Source of the DNA: Cupriavidus basilensis
GTDB taxonomy: Bacteria; Pseudomonadota; Gammaproteobacteria; Burkholderiales; Burkholderiaceae
Reading direction: 5' to 3'
NCBI RefSeq assembly: GCF_008801925.2
Contig: NZ_CP062804.1
Location: 2,604,001-2,668,000, forward strand
DNA length: 64,000 bases
The notes below the pieces were generated by a model. It was not told where the DNA came from and did no database searches. It was given only the letters and a program-made list of their open reading frames with translations. The translations under genes and the position numbers were made by a program. Shown piece after piece: positions 41,508-50,239 of the stretch. How positions within the stretch are numbered: the first letter of the stretch is position 1; each line of letters starts with the position of its first letter.

Positions 41508-43033
41508 AGCGTATCCAGTTGCTCCAGCGTCAGTCTGGCATGCTCCCGCACTGCGGCGCGCGCTTCAGTGCTGAAGCGGTCCCACTGCCGGTAGGCCATG
41601 GCAAGACGCGGCAGCGTGCCGAGGCGCTCCCGGTGACGATCGAGGAATTGCCAGTAGAGCGCGTTGAAGGGGCAGGCACGGGCGCCGGTGCGGGCACGCC
41701 GGTCGTAGCGGCAGCCCTTGCAGTAGTCGCCCATGCGATCGATGTAGGCGGCGCCGGCAATGTACGGCTTGGTGGTGATCAGTCCGCCATCGGCGAACTG
41801 GCTCATGCCAAGCGTATTCGGCAGCTCGACCCATTCGAACGCATCGATGTAGACTCCCAGATACCAGCGATGCACAGCATGCGGGTCCAGTTCCGCCAGC
41901 AAGGCGAAGTTTCCGATTACCATCAAGCGCTGGATGTGATGAGCATAGGCCTCGCGAAGCGATTGCCCTATCGCCAGCGCTAGGCAGCGCATATGTGTGC
42001 GTCCATTCCAGAACCAAGAAGGCAGCGGGCGCCGATGGTCCAGCGCATTGACTTGTGCGTAGCCGGGCATGCGCGACCAGTAGACATTGCGAACGTACTC
42101 GCGCCAGCCAAGCACCTGGCGTATGAAGCCTTCGGCGCTGGCCAGCGGCACCGCGCCGGCACGCCAGGCTTTCTCGACGCGCACGATGACCTCACGCGGC
42201 GCCAGCATCTTGGTATTGAGGGCGAACGATAGCAGCCCGTGGAATAGCCGCGGGGCCTGGCTGTGCATGGCGTCCTGATAGGGGCCGAAGTGAGGCAGCG
42301 CGTAGGCGACGAAAGCTTCGAACTGCCGCAGCGCCTCGGCGCGACCCTGCGGCCACGGAAGCGAATGCGCCTGCGGCGCACCGAAGCTGTTCACGCCGGC
42401 CGCTGAGATAGTTTTCCATAAGGCAGCGTGATCGTGGTGTGTGCGGGTGTCAGCCGGCAGCGGCGGCGTGCCGCGCCAGGGGCGCCGGTTGTCCGCATCG
42501 AAGTTCCAGCGCCCACCAGCCGGCTCACTGCCGCTTTCGAGCAATACCGCATGGCGCAGGCGCATGTGACGGTAAAAGCGCTCCATCAGCCAGCGCTCCC
42601 GGCTGCCGAACAGTGACAGTGCCTCGCGCCGTGCGCTGAGGAAGTGTTCGCTCTCTACCATCTGCGCGGCGATGGGTAGCTTAGCTGCGTAATGCTCCAG
42701 CATCTGGTCCAGCCGCCATTCGTCAGGGGCTTGGTATTCGAACCGGCGCACGGCGAAACGGGGGATCAGTGCGTCCAGGTTGGCGTCGATACGCTGGTGG
42801 TTGTCTGGCGCATCGATGGCGAGGTAGTGCACGCGGTGCCCAGCGGCGCGCAATGCCCAAGCGAATCGCCGCATGGCGGCGAAGATGGCAAGGATCTTCT
42901 GCGCATGATGCAAGACATAGTCCGTCTCCTGCCGCATCTCCATCAGCACATAGACCACCTCGGGGTCTACGTGTGCGAACCAACTGTGGCGGGAATTGAG
43001 CTGGTCGCCAAGGACCAGTCGAAGTGTCGTCAC
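41504..43033 (-). CDS. FeS-BCP/PhrB-like cryptochrome-photolyase
   Basis: A 509-residue member of the iron-sulphur bacterial cryptochrome/(6-4) photolyase family: 'LRLVLGDQLN' start, no MTHF-type antenna motif, FAD-binding C-terminal domain with 'GWREYVRNVYW' and 'YIDAFEWVELPNT'. The four cysteines expected for the [4Fe-4S] cluster appear as one in 'HMRCLA', two in 'YCKGC' and one in 'ACPF'. It likely repairs (6-4) photoproducts with blue light, or serves as a light sensor. It is the first gene of the repair operon (photolyase, Cho-like nuclease, broken epimerase). Confidence 0.9.
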   Translation of the reverse strand: MTTLRLVLGDQLNSRHSWFAHVDPEVVYVLMEMRQETDYVLHHAQKILAIFAAMRRFAWALRAAGHRVHYLAIDAPDNHQRIDANLDALIPRFAVRRFEYQAPDEWRLDQMLEHYAAKLPIAAQMVESEHFLSARREALSLFGSRERWLMERFYRHMRLRHAVLLESGSEPAGGRWNFDADNRRPWRGTPPLPADTRTHHDHAALWKTISAAGVNSFGAPQAHSLPWPQGRAEALRQFEAFVAYALPHFGPYQDAMHSQAPRLFHGLLSFALNTKMLAPREVIVRVEKAWRAGAVPLASAEGFIRQVLGWREYVRNVYWSRMPGYAQVNALDHRRPLPSWFWNGRTHMRCLALAIGQSLREAYAHHIQRLMVIGNFALLAELDPHAVHRWYLGVYIDAFEWVELPNTLGMSQFADGGLITTKPYIAGAAYIDRMGDYCKGCRYDRRARTGARACPFNALYWQFLDRHRERLGTLPRLAMAYRQWDRFSTEARAAVREHARLTLEQLDTL

Positions 43034-43158
43034 CGTCGGGACCTCCGGGTGAACATGGCCAGCCTCATCGCAGCGCTCCGCGCATCCGAGAGCTTCGACG
43101 GCAGCGCTCGCTGCAGTACTTCACGGCGTCCCAATCTCGGCGCCATTTGCGTCGCCAA

Positions 43159-43443
43159 TTAAAAGAGCGCCCGCAATGCGAGCAGATTTTGGAAGGTGGG
43201 ACGCAGGAAGGATTCCATGTCATCAAGCACTGGCGCCAATCCGCGCAATGTTGCTGCTAGCGCGCCGACTATCAGAGTCGTGTGGCGAGCGAGGCGCTGG
43301 CCTTTGGTGCCATAGGCCTGGTCCGCAAGAACGTGCCAGGTATCGCGTGGCGCCAATGCATTTACCAAGCCAACGGCGCTGCAGCCTCCAAGCAGCAGGC
43401 CTGGCAGTGCTCCGATCAGGACTCCAAGCGTGGACCAGCGCAT
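43159..43443 (-). pseudogene. N-terminal fragment of an alpha/beta-hydrolase lipoprotein gene
   Basis: A signal peptide with Leu-Gly-Gly-Cys lipobox is followed by 'GLVNALAPRDTWHVLADQAYG', the typical N-terminus of small lipoprotein esterases. Homology then ends at about 43320 and the remaining codons look random. Such hydrolases often accompany photolyase clusters. Only about 45 codons of the original are recognisable. Confidence 0.5.
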
Positions 43444-43983
43444 CGTGTTTCTCCTCGGACGATCTGCTTTGGGCGGACAAAAAACTAGTTGGTAAATATT
43501 TCTACTATTCAGTAACTTTACTTCCTAACAGGTATTCAAGCAACCGATAGACGATTCTTTGGCGCAGCAACGGCTTTTTGGCACGTCAGCCACGCTATTT
43601 GAAGTGAACTCTGGCCGGCGACCCTGTCGCAGCTCACCCTAGTGCTCGGATGGCCGCAATAAGGTCAGGCGAATGGTCTGCAACCCACACCATCGGGACT
43701 GGCTAGAACCGTATCAATCTGCAGGAGAAGGACGATTACCCCAAGGACCGCAGCGCAGACCGTCGCGACGCAGGCGCGAGTTCTCGACGATTTCGTGGGT
43801 TCCGCCTCCCAGGGGGCCATCCGTTGAATACGGGACTCGGGAGCCAGAATCCATGTTGCCGGATTGCCAACTGGCCGCCCGCCGGCTTCAACAAGAGGTC
43901 TTCGCACCACGTAGAATCGCGACTCGTGATCCGTTGCAGCGAAGCGCGTGCACAGGCACCTAACCCATTGGATACATACCGAC
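43444..43983. other. 540-base intergenic region, partly AT-rich
   Basis: An AT-rich patch (about 43480-43560) may hold promoters. No gene, terminator or repeat could be defended in the rest. Confidence 0.3.
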
Positions 43984-45549
43984 ATGAGCGACTACAAGAA
44001 GCGTGCGCCCGCGCGCCGCGTTCCCGCCCGCACTCCACGCCTAACCACCCGCATCCGCACCATTGCCCTGCTCGCCGTCCTCTACACGGCAGGCGCCAGC
44101 GCCCAGACCGCCGCGAAACGCGATGAGTTTTTCTGGCTGGGTGAAATGAACAAGGCCACGGCCGTCATCAACACCGACGAAGGACTGCTGGACAAATCGG
44201 TGGCGCCGCGCGTAGCGGCAGGCGTCGCCAAGGTGATCCAGGACGGCAACCAGCCAGGCGCCAGGCGTCCGTCCACCGTCATCTCGTTCGAGCCGCAGTT
44301 GATCCAGGCAGCCGGCGTCGAAGTCACGCTGCTGCACGCCGGCCGCTCGAGCCAGGACATGCACGCGACCTACCGCGCGGCGATCATGCGCGACAACCTG
44401 CTCAATCTGGCCGACCAGCTCAACCGGACGTCGAAGACGCTGGTCGGGCTCGCCGACAAGCATGCCGCGACGATGGTGCCGAACTACACGAACGGCGTGG
44501 CGGCGCAGGCGAACAGCTACGGCCACTACCTGCTCGGGTTCGCGGCCGCGCTCGACCGCGATGCGCAGCGCATCCGCGAGGCCTATGTTCGCGTGGACCG
44601 CTCGCCGATGGGAACGACGGTGCTCAACGGCACGAGTTGGCCGCTCGACCGCAAGCGCATGGCGGACTACCTGGGCTTCGAGGCCCTGGTCGACAACGCC
44701 TATGACGCGGCACAGATCTCGTCGGCCGAAGCCCCGGTCGAAGTGGGCGCGATCGTGTCGACCATCGCGCTGCAGGCGGGCAGCTTCATCGAAGACGTAA
44801 TGACGCAGTATGCGCAGTCGCGCCCGTGGATCCTGCTGTCCGAAGGGGGCGGCAACACCTACGTATCGAGCGCGATGCCACAGAAGCGCAATCCCGGATT
44901 GCTGAACAACGCGCGTCATAACGCGTCGATGGCCATCACGCTGGCGATGGGTCCGGTGATCGAGGCCCACAATATTCCGCCGGGCATGCCCGACGCCAAG
45001 GAAGTGAAGCCCAACAGCGAAATGGTCGGCAGTGGCATCACGGTGCTGAAAGACTGGGACCGTATCCTGGGCGCCCTGGTGCTCAATCCCGACCGCGCGC
45101 TCGAAGAGCTGAACAGCGACTGGACCGCCTCTCAGGAACTGGCCGATCTGCTGATGCGCAAGTACAAGCTGCCGTTCCGCGCCGGCCACCATTTCGCGTC
45201 GGAGATCGTCGATTACGCGAAGGCGAACGACATCAAGCCGAGCGACTTCCCCTACGCCAAGGCGCGGGAGATATATCGCGCGGCCGGACAGGACAAGGGC
45301 TATGCCTCGGGTGAGCTGCCGATGACCGAGGCCGAGTTCCGCGCGGCATTGAATCCGTTGTCCATCACCAAGAACCGGGCCACCAGCGGCGGCCCGCAGC
45401 CCGCGGAAATGACCCGCATGCTGGCCGAGGCCAGGCAGCGGCTCGCCGCGCAGGATGCGTGGATAAAGGCACGGCGTACCCACATTGACACGTCGCTGGC
45501 CCGGCTTGACGCCGACTTCGGCAAGCTGACGGCGCAGTCAGGCAAATAA
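43984..45549 (+). CDS. exported argininosuccinate-lyase/fumarase-superfamily protein
   Basis: A 521-residue protein with a basic N-terminus, hydrophobic segment and Ala-Ser-Ala-Gln cleavage site (about residue 40), then an all-helical lyase fold. It has 'LHAGRSSQDMHATY' (the first active-site region, compare 'GRSRNDQ'), 'GTTVLNGTSWPLDR' and the superfamily signature 'SSAMPQKRNPG'. Argininosuccinate lyase is cytoplasmic, so a periplasmic member is unlikely to be ArgH; it probably eliminates fumarate or a similar group from an extracytoplasmic substrate. The start at MSDYKK was chosen because the signal peptide is then complete. It stands alone. Confidence 0.82.
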   Translation: MSDYKKRAPARRVPARTPRLTTRIRTIALLAVLYTAGASAQTAAKRDEFFWLGEMNKATAVINTDEGLLDKSVAPRVAAGVAKVIQDGNQPGARRPSTVISFEPQLIQAAGVEVTLLHAGRSSQDMHATYRAAIMRDNLLNLADQLNRTSKTLVGLADKHAATMVPNYTNGVAAQANSYGHYLLGFAAALDRDAQRIREAYVRVDRSPMGTTVLNGTSWPLDRKRMADYLGFEALVDNAYDAAQISSAEAPVEVGAIVSTIALQAGSFIEDVMTQYAQSRPWILLSEGGGNTYVSSAMPQKRNPGLLNNARHNASMAITLAMGPVIEAHNIPPGMPDAKEVKPNSEMVGSGITVLKDWDRILGALVLNPDRALEELNSDWTASQELADLLMRKYKLPFRAGHHFASEIVDYAKANDIKPSDFPYAKAREIYRAAGQDKGYASGELPMTEAEFRAALNPLSITKNRATSGGPQPAEMTRMLAEARQRLAAQDAWIKARRTHIDTSLARLDADFGKLTAQSGK

Positions 45550-45687
45550 GCCTGTCGGCCTGGCGGGAACAGGCCGCGCGAGGCGACGCATGTCGCTTCC
45601 CGGCCCTGTAATTGGCCCGTCCCTCGGGCCATTCAGGTCAGGCAAATCAAGAGCGGCGTACCTGTTCGCAGGGATTCACGAGAATCG

Positions 45688-45960
45688 ATGTACAAGAATT
45701 CAGCGACATTCACCCTGCTGCGCGCGCACTACGGCCTGGCCTATGCAATCCCGGCCCGAACGTTCCCGAAGACATCCATGTGAAGCTGATCGGAAGCCTG
45801 TTCGGCATGCTCCCCATCTTTGCCGGCGTCGTGCTCAACACCATCGCGGTCGGCATCGCCATCGCGTGGCGGGAACCGAGTGCGACGTTCCTGGCCTGGC
45901 TCATCATCGAGGTTCTGCTCTGCATTGCCCGGCTATGCGTTCCAGTGTGCCGGCACGGTC
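45688..45960 (+). pseudogene. 5' fragment of a membrane diguanylate-cyclase-like gene
   Basis: An ATG opens 31 codons containing 'LLRAHYGLAYAIP'. These stop at TGA 45781, while the overlapping frame continues with two hydrophobic helices ('GSLFGMLPIFAGVVLNTIAVGIA' and 'FLAWLIIEVLLCIARL'). This two-part pattern resembles the N-terminal membrane sensor of some Burkholderiales GGDEF proteins. A frameshift splits it and no GGDEF domain follows. Confidence 0.4.
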
Positions 45961-46037
45961 ACGAGCTTCGGGAACAGCACCATGATGAACATGACCACGG
46001 ACTCGGCGAGCATGAACGGAAGCACGCACCACCGCAT
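45933..46037 (-). pseudogene. C-terminal fragment of a TRAP transporter large permease
   Basis: Thirty-four codons read 'LPFMLAESVVMFIMVLFPKLVTVPAHW' and stop, matching the last helix and tail of DctM-type permeases. No other part of the gene is present. Confidence 0.45.
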
Positions 46038-46181
46038 CCATGCTGACCTGCCCCACGCCCGCCACCGCAATGACCCGGTGCCGCACCTTTGCGGTCTATC
46101 CGCGGGACGGTGGAGCCAGCGGAGGACCCGTCGCCATCCCATGCCCCCACCGATAAGGAACTGTCCAGTACAACCAGTCAC

Positions 46182-46638
46182 CTAGGCCGCTCGCGAAGCT
46201 GCCTGCCATGGAAGAATCTCGAGCGCGGCCACTTCGCGATGGTTGCCGTCGTCGCCGTGCAGGTGCAACGCCTAGTGTCCCGCATGCACGGCGGCGAATA
46301 CCACGGTCGCCGGCTGTGCCTGCGCCACCGGTATGCCGGTCGGCGTATAGCCGTGGATCATCAGCACCCCGCCCTGCGCCGACGTGGCCCGTATCGTCAC
46401 GTCATCTCCCTGCGTCAACTTGAAGACGGGAATCTCACCCGGTTCGCCGCCAGGGGCGCCAATCCTGACCGTCAGGACACGGACCTCGTGCCGAGCCTGC
46501 GCGGCGCCGGAATCCGGCTGAGCGGCAATACGCGCCATCCAATACCCGCCCCACGATCAGCGCCACGCTCGCGACGGCTACGACGGTGGCAATGGCGACC
46601 GCGGAGATTTGCCTGCCCTGCCCGGATTGTGCATTCAT
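46182..46638 (-). pseudogene. cupredoxin-like membrane-anchored protein gene, frameshifted and with a nonsense codon
   Basis: A single N-terminal membrane helix ('ISAVAIATVVAVASVALIVG') is in one frame. A cupredoxin-like body follows in the next ('VFKLTQGDDVTIRATSAQGGVLMIHGYTPTG...FAAVHAGH'). A TAG at 46272-46274 interrupts it, after which the frame continues 'ALHLHGDDGNHREVAALEI' to 46182. The expected HAG-H-Y-x-L-H-L-H end explains the stop as Tyr TAC/TAT changed to TAG. Two independent lesions mark it as dead. It was probably paired with the membrane protein just upstream. Confidence 0.65.
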
Positions 46639-46639
46639 G

Positions 46640-47020
46640 AATCGACTCCCTTGAAGACAAGATTGGAAGACCCCTGGGGCTCAGCAGCGCCCGACGCGTA
46701 TCGCGGAACAATCGCAGCGCCTCGATATGGGCTAGGAATACGCTGGCGATAGGGCCCGCGAGAATTAGTCCGACCTGCGTATGCCAGATCGCGCTGGCAC
46801 CGAGGATGATGGGCGGGAAATCCATCCGCACGGTCGCGAACAGATTCCATCCCACGCCGGCCGGATCCGATACCAACTTCACCATCTGGCTGCCCTGCCA
46901 GAACAGCAGCGTGTAGTAGTGCGCAAGGTGATAGACGAACGCGATAGAAACCAGCAAGTAGGCGAAGGTTCGGCTCAGCGACGCCACCGATTGCGGCGTA
47001 ACCCGCTTCGGAGGGACCGC
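46640..47020 (-). pseudogene. C-terminal part of a membrane protein gene
   Basis: The readable part holds three hydrophobic helices with 'FVYHLAHYYTLLFWQGSQ' and 'PPIILGASAIWHTQVGLILAGPI', followed by 'AHIEALRLFRDTRRALLS'. Then the frame leaves the family and fuses into the next gene. The 5' part beyond about 47020 is lost. Unknown function, but in the same orientation as the cupredoxin-like remnant, so the two probably formed a metal- or respiration-linked unit. Confidence 0.55.
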
Positions 47021-47118
47021 AGCGAAGGCAGGAATAAACCACCCTTGCCGAGCGTTCTTCCTCTCGGCAATCAGGAGGTGTGGCGAGTCGACACAAGTAG
47101 GGCCCGCCGGTTCCTGTC

Positions 47119-47124
47119 TATAAT
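47119..47124 (+). promoter_or_regulatory. -10 element upstream of the DUF1993 gene
   Basis: TATAAT, 28 bases before the ATG of the DUF1993 gene. No good -35 is present at the usual distance. Confidence 0.4.
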
Positions 47125-47152
47125 TGAGTCACATTCAACTAAAGGACGCTCC

Positions 47153-47662
47153 ATGGCCATTTCCATGTACGCCACCTCTGTTCCGCTCTTCAAGCAAATG
47201 CTGAACAGCGTTAGCGCTATTCTGGCCAAGACGGAAGAGCATGTTGTTGCGAAGAACATCGATCCAAGCGCAATACTGCAGGCCCGCCTGTTTCCTGATA
47301 TGTTGCCTTTGATCCGCCAGGTGCAGATTGCCGCCGATTTCGCCAGGGGCGTGTCTGCACGTCTTGCCGGTGTGGAAGTTCCCAAGTACGAGGACACCGA
47401 ACAGACTTTCGCGGAGTTGCAAGCGCTTATCAGCAGAACTCTGGCTTTCATCGAAGGCTTCACGTCGGCACAGATCGATGGCAACGAGGAGCGCCAAATC
47501 GTTACGCGCCCGGGCACGCCGAAGGAGAAGAAATTTACTGGCCAGTCGTACCTGCTGAGTTACGGGCTGCCCCAGTTCTACTTCCATGTCACTACCACGT
47601 ACGCGATCCTGCGCCATAACGGTGTGGAAATTGGCAAGCGTGACTATATGGGTACGTACTGA
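47153..47662 (+). CDS. DUF1993 domain protein
   Basis: A 169-residue helical protein spanning the whole DUF1993 family: 'MYATSVPLFKQMLNSVSAILAKTEEH' at the N-terminus, 'ARLFPDMLPLIRQVQIAADFARG' and the C-terminal 'LPQFYFHVTTTYAILRHNGVEIGKRDYMG'. An AAAGGA Shine-Dalgarno lies 6 bases before the ATG. The family is DinB-like in fold and its function is unknown. It is intact and isolated among remnants. Confidence 0.9.
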   Translation: MAISMYATSVPLFKQMLNSVSAILAKTEEHVVAKNIDPSAILQARLFPDMLPLIRQVQIAADFARGVSARLAGVEVPKYEDTEQTFAELQALISRTLAFIEGFTSAQIDGNEERQIVTRPGTPKEKKFTGQSYLLSYGLPQFYFHVTTTYAILRHNGVEIGKRDYMGTY

Positions 47663-47962
47663 GACTCCCCTCCTTTCGGGAAAAGCTGCAGCTCGCTGCA
47701 ATTTGCGTGGTTGTTGCTTTCTCAACGCGCCGCACAAACACATCAAGCATCGCGTGCCCATCGTCGCGGAGGTCGCGCGAGAATTGCGCCAGCACCTCGG
47801 TGGGCGTGCCCATCCTGAACCAAGGTTGCGGACTGGTGCGGTGCGTGCCGGCTCCTTAATTCGTGCGCTGAGCGATGGGGACCGCGCCGCCAAGCGACGT
47901 GCAAAACGGCGCATCAAAACATCGTTGAGACCGAAACGATGGTGGTCGACGCCAATCTCAAC
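47663..47962. other. 300-base stretch without a recognisable gene
   Basis: A minus-strand frame (47592-47813) has plausible codon use but no family I know and would overlap the DUF1993 3' end. I see nothing else. Confidence 0.3.
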
Positions 47963-48225
47963 CACTCGATCTCTGCTTGATTCCAGTTACCTCCACAATC
48001 GCGCGAATCGCGTCTCCGACGCATACTGGCTTGATCGCCTTCTGATGTGACTCAAGGAGTGCTAGTTGGAACAACATGCCTTCCATCAACCCGTACGTGA
48101 GTGCTACCGGCACGATTTGCCCTTGCACCGCGCCGAAACGGGCGCTGTACTCGGCGTTGATAAAGTAGCTTCCAACACACCCGTGCAGTTGATGAAGGAC
48201 ACTAGGAACTCGGTGATGGTTCGCC
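47963..48225 (-). pseudogene. C-terminal fragment of an unknown protein gene
   Basis: About 75 codons with consistent coding character ('SYFINAEYSARFGAVQGQIVPVALTYGLMEGMLFQLALLESHQKAIKPVCVGDAIR' region) end at TGA 47963. I do not recognise the family, although the pattern of a cysteine and a hydrophobic helix is regular. No start upstream is convincing. Confidence 0.35.
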
Positions 48226-48278
48226 TGTATCCGCGCCTATGAGGTTGTGCTTGTTGTCGGTACTGATCGTAACTCGCA

Positions 48279-48647
48279 ATGTACGAGGTTGCGGGCAGTC
48301 AAACTCCAGCCTGGTATAGCGGGCCGGCGTGCGTTACGCACTATTGCGCGAAAATTCTGCTAGTTGAATTGATCGCCATACGACGCATCTCACCCGAGGC
48401 TTGTCTCGGAGACTATCGTGACAGCTATGCTGGTGATCGCGGCGCCAACCCGCAGCTCTCGATCGGACGAGTGCTGTGGGTCGAGCAGGACATGCGTGCC
48501 GCGATGGACAGAGAGATCGACAATCTCGCGTACCTTTTCAGGCTACCACGGCAAAGGTACTACTTCTCCGTTGGCACGCTCCCCAAAATAGAGCGATGGC
48601 AGAAAGCGCGAAAGAAACGTGAACTCCGTATAGCAATGACGCATTAG
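48279..48647 (+). CDS. possible 122-residue protein, weak evidence
   Basis: An open frame from an ATG, but its last 105 bases overlap the convincing PhlG-like gene on the other strand and no motif or Shine-Dalgarno is clear. It may be a decayed gene or chance. Confidence 0.2.
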   Translation: MYEVAGSQTPAWYSGPACVTHYCAKILLVELIAIRRISPEACLGDYRDSYAGDRGANPQLSIGRVLWVEQDMRAAMDREIDNLAYLFRLPRQRYYFSVGTLPKIERWQKARKKRELRIAMTH

Positions 48648-49238
48648 CGCAAGGCCCATGGCATCCGTCGGGCCACTGCCCGTGGATTGGTCGTCAAGGC
48701 CCAACACGAAACGACTGCGCAATACGCATCCCCAATCGGTGTCGCGAGCAACATGAAGCATTTGACCATTGAGCGGGTCACCCGAATCATCAAGCTGCAC
48801 GTGCTCGCCAAAGCCAATTCTGGCCGCAACCACCGCCGATACGTGCGCGTCGCTCAGTGCTTGCTTCAACTTCATTGGGTCGAAGATGGTTGCGGGATCA
48901 TGGAACTTTAGCTTCGCGGCCACCGGAGGAATCTCTGCGAGCGATTCAACCGCGTGAATGCTCGCGCCGTAATAGTTTTCGCCCTTGCGCCACTTGTCGT
49001 CCCACCCACGGTGTTCGACGTGGTCAACCGGATGCCACCATTTGATGTGTTGGGTCGTATCGAAGAACTTGAACCACCAATCGAACATGCGCCCTTTGCA
49101 GCCGTGTAAATCTGTTCGCACGGCAACCATTAGTGCACCGCTCTCTAAACGTTGAACACCTGTTTCAATCATCATCGGCGACGGGTCAAGAAGTGCCGAA
49201 TGATCGAGCCAAGGGGTAGCGCTTCGTTTCGAATCCAT
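48543..49238 (-). CDS. PhlG-like (2,4-diacetylphloroglucinol hydrolase family) protein
   Basis: A 231-residue protein with the DAPG-hydrolase family pattern: 'MFDWWFKFFDTTQHIKWWHPVDHVEH' (about residues 60-85), 'NYYGASIHAVE' and a C-terminal 'RHCYTEFTFLSRFLP'. His and Glu residues in these segments would be the zinc ligands. Pseudomonas PhlG is somewhat larger and removes an acetyl group from 2,4-diacetylphloroglucinol by C-C hydrolysis; the substrate here may differ. Start chosen at 49238 with GGAG 8 bases upstream. It is divergent from a TetR gene across a perfect palindrome. Confidence 0.82.
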   Translation of the reverse strand: MDSKRSATPWLDHSALLDPSPMMIETGVQRLESGALMVAVRTDLHGCKGRMFDWWFKFFDTTQHIKWWHPVDHVEHRGWDDKWRKGENYYGASIHAVESLAEIPPVAAKLKFHDPATIFDPMKLKQALSDAHVSAVVAARIGFGEHVQLDDSGDPLNGQMLHVARDTDWGCVLRSRFVLGLDDQSTGSGPTDAMGLALMRHCYTEFTFLSRFLPSLYFGERANGEVVPLPW

Positions 49239-49274
49239 GTGTGTACTCCATAGACGGGGTAGGGTGAGTATATA

Positions 49275-49293
49275 GGAAACGCTAAGCGTTTCC
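49275..49293. promoter_or_regulatory. 19-base perfect palindromic operator
   Basis: GGAAACGCT-A-AGCGTTTCC lies between the divergent PhlG-like and TetR genes, 37 bases from the former and 43 from the latter. TATATA-like sequence just before it (49268-49273) could be a -10. It is the best operator candidate in the window. Confidence 0.75.
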
Positions 49294-49335
49294 AACTATG
49301 AGGCATACTCTCGTCTATCGTTATGAGGGGTAAAG

Positions 49336-49977
49336 ATGACCGTCAAAGCGCGACGCGGGCGAGGTCGGCCTGCGCAACCAGACGAGGAAATTCGGCAGTT
49401 TGTGGTTCGAAGCGCGATGCAGCTATTGTTGGACGTCGGGTACGAATCGACGACGATGGAAGCGATAGCAGCTCATGCAGGCGTGGCGAAGAAGACCGCC
49501 TACCGATTCGGCGCAAATCGCGATGAGTTGATTGGACTGGCTGTGCGCGAGTGGACAGACTTGTATGCGCCAGCACTATTCGTCCAACCTGACTCGGTGC
49601 AGGACGTACCTCGAGTGCTGCGAGAAATCCTGGAGAGCATTTGTGCGCACGTATTGTCGGACGCTGCGGTGAGGATGTTCCGCTTACTGACTACTGAGTT
49701 TCCTGGAAAGGACTCGCTACTCACCCAATATCAACGCAATGGTGTCGAGCGCGGTCGGAGGATGCTCGCGGACTGGCTCGCGGTGCAGCACGAAAGGCGG
49801 CTAGTACATGTGCCCGACGCAGTCATGCTGGCAGAGCTACTACTTTCGATGGCAGTTGCGGAGCCGTTGCGTCAGATCGCGCTCGGCGTTCAACCGCCGC
49901 TGCCGGTTGGCAGCGTTAAGGCCCATCTCGACAGTTGCCTTTCCTTGATATTGCCGTTAATCCAACGGCAAAAGTGA
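49336..49977 (+). CDS. TetR-family regulator divergent from the PhlG-like gene
   Basis: A 213-residue TetR: basic N-terminus 'RRGRGRPAQPDEE', HTH at about residues 25-62 ('SAMQLLLDVGYESTTMEAIAAHAGVAKKTAYRFG'), and a TetR_C-type effector domain ('FRLLTTEFPGKDSLLTQYQRNGVERGRRML'). Divergent arrangement and the palindrome between the genes suggest it represses the hydrolase and itself, much as PhlF/PhlH regulate phlG in pseudomonads. That parallel is contextual. Confidence 0.88.
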   Translation: MTVKARRGRGRPAQPDEEIRQFVVRSAMQLLLDVGYESTTMEAIAAHAGVAKKTAYRFGANRDELIGLAVREWTDLYAPALFVQPDSVQDVPRVLREILESICAHVLSDAAVRMFRLLTTEFPGKDSLLTQYQRNGVERGRRMLADWLAVQHERRLVHVPDAVMLAELLLSMAVAEPLRQIALGVQPPLPVGSVKAHLDSCLSLILPLIQRQK

Positions 49978-50054
49978 TGGGGGCTTGGGGTCGGAAATTT
50001 TCCGCCGTCGTGGGGGGGGAAGTTCCGATCCCGAGGATCGAGACCGCCAGGCCA

Positions 50055-50203
50055 TCTGCTTGTCGTTTGACGAATCGCTTGCTGACTACCTGGTTGACGG
50101 CTGACTCGACAAAACCTGATGCAATGCGCTCCCCATGCCGATAGCGGTCACCGTAGTTCACGATGTAATGCCGGTTGTTGTCGAGGTAGATGAGCTTCCC
50201 CAC
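50055..50203 (-). mobile_element. ISKra4-type transposase remnant
   Basis: About 48 codons read 'IVNYGDRYRHGERIASGFVESAVNQVVSKRFVKRQ', the conserved C-terminal region of ISKra4-family transposases ('NYGERYR.GE.IS.AFVES.VN.VVS.R..KRQQM'). The frame is lost right after KRQ. No terminal repeats are visible, so it is a relic. Confidence 0.7.
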
Positions 50204-50239
50204 AACATTGCCAATAGTGGGACCGACGCCACAATCGGC

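Noticed and set aside
43665..43985. A 106-codon minus-strand frame with a hydrophobic segment
   Set aside because: Overlaps the upstream region of the lyase gene, no Shine-Dalgarno, composition not coding-like.
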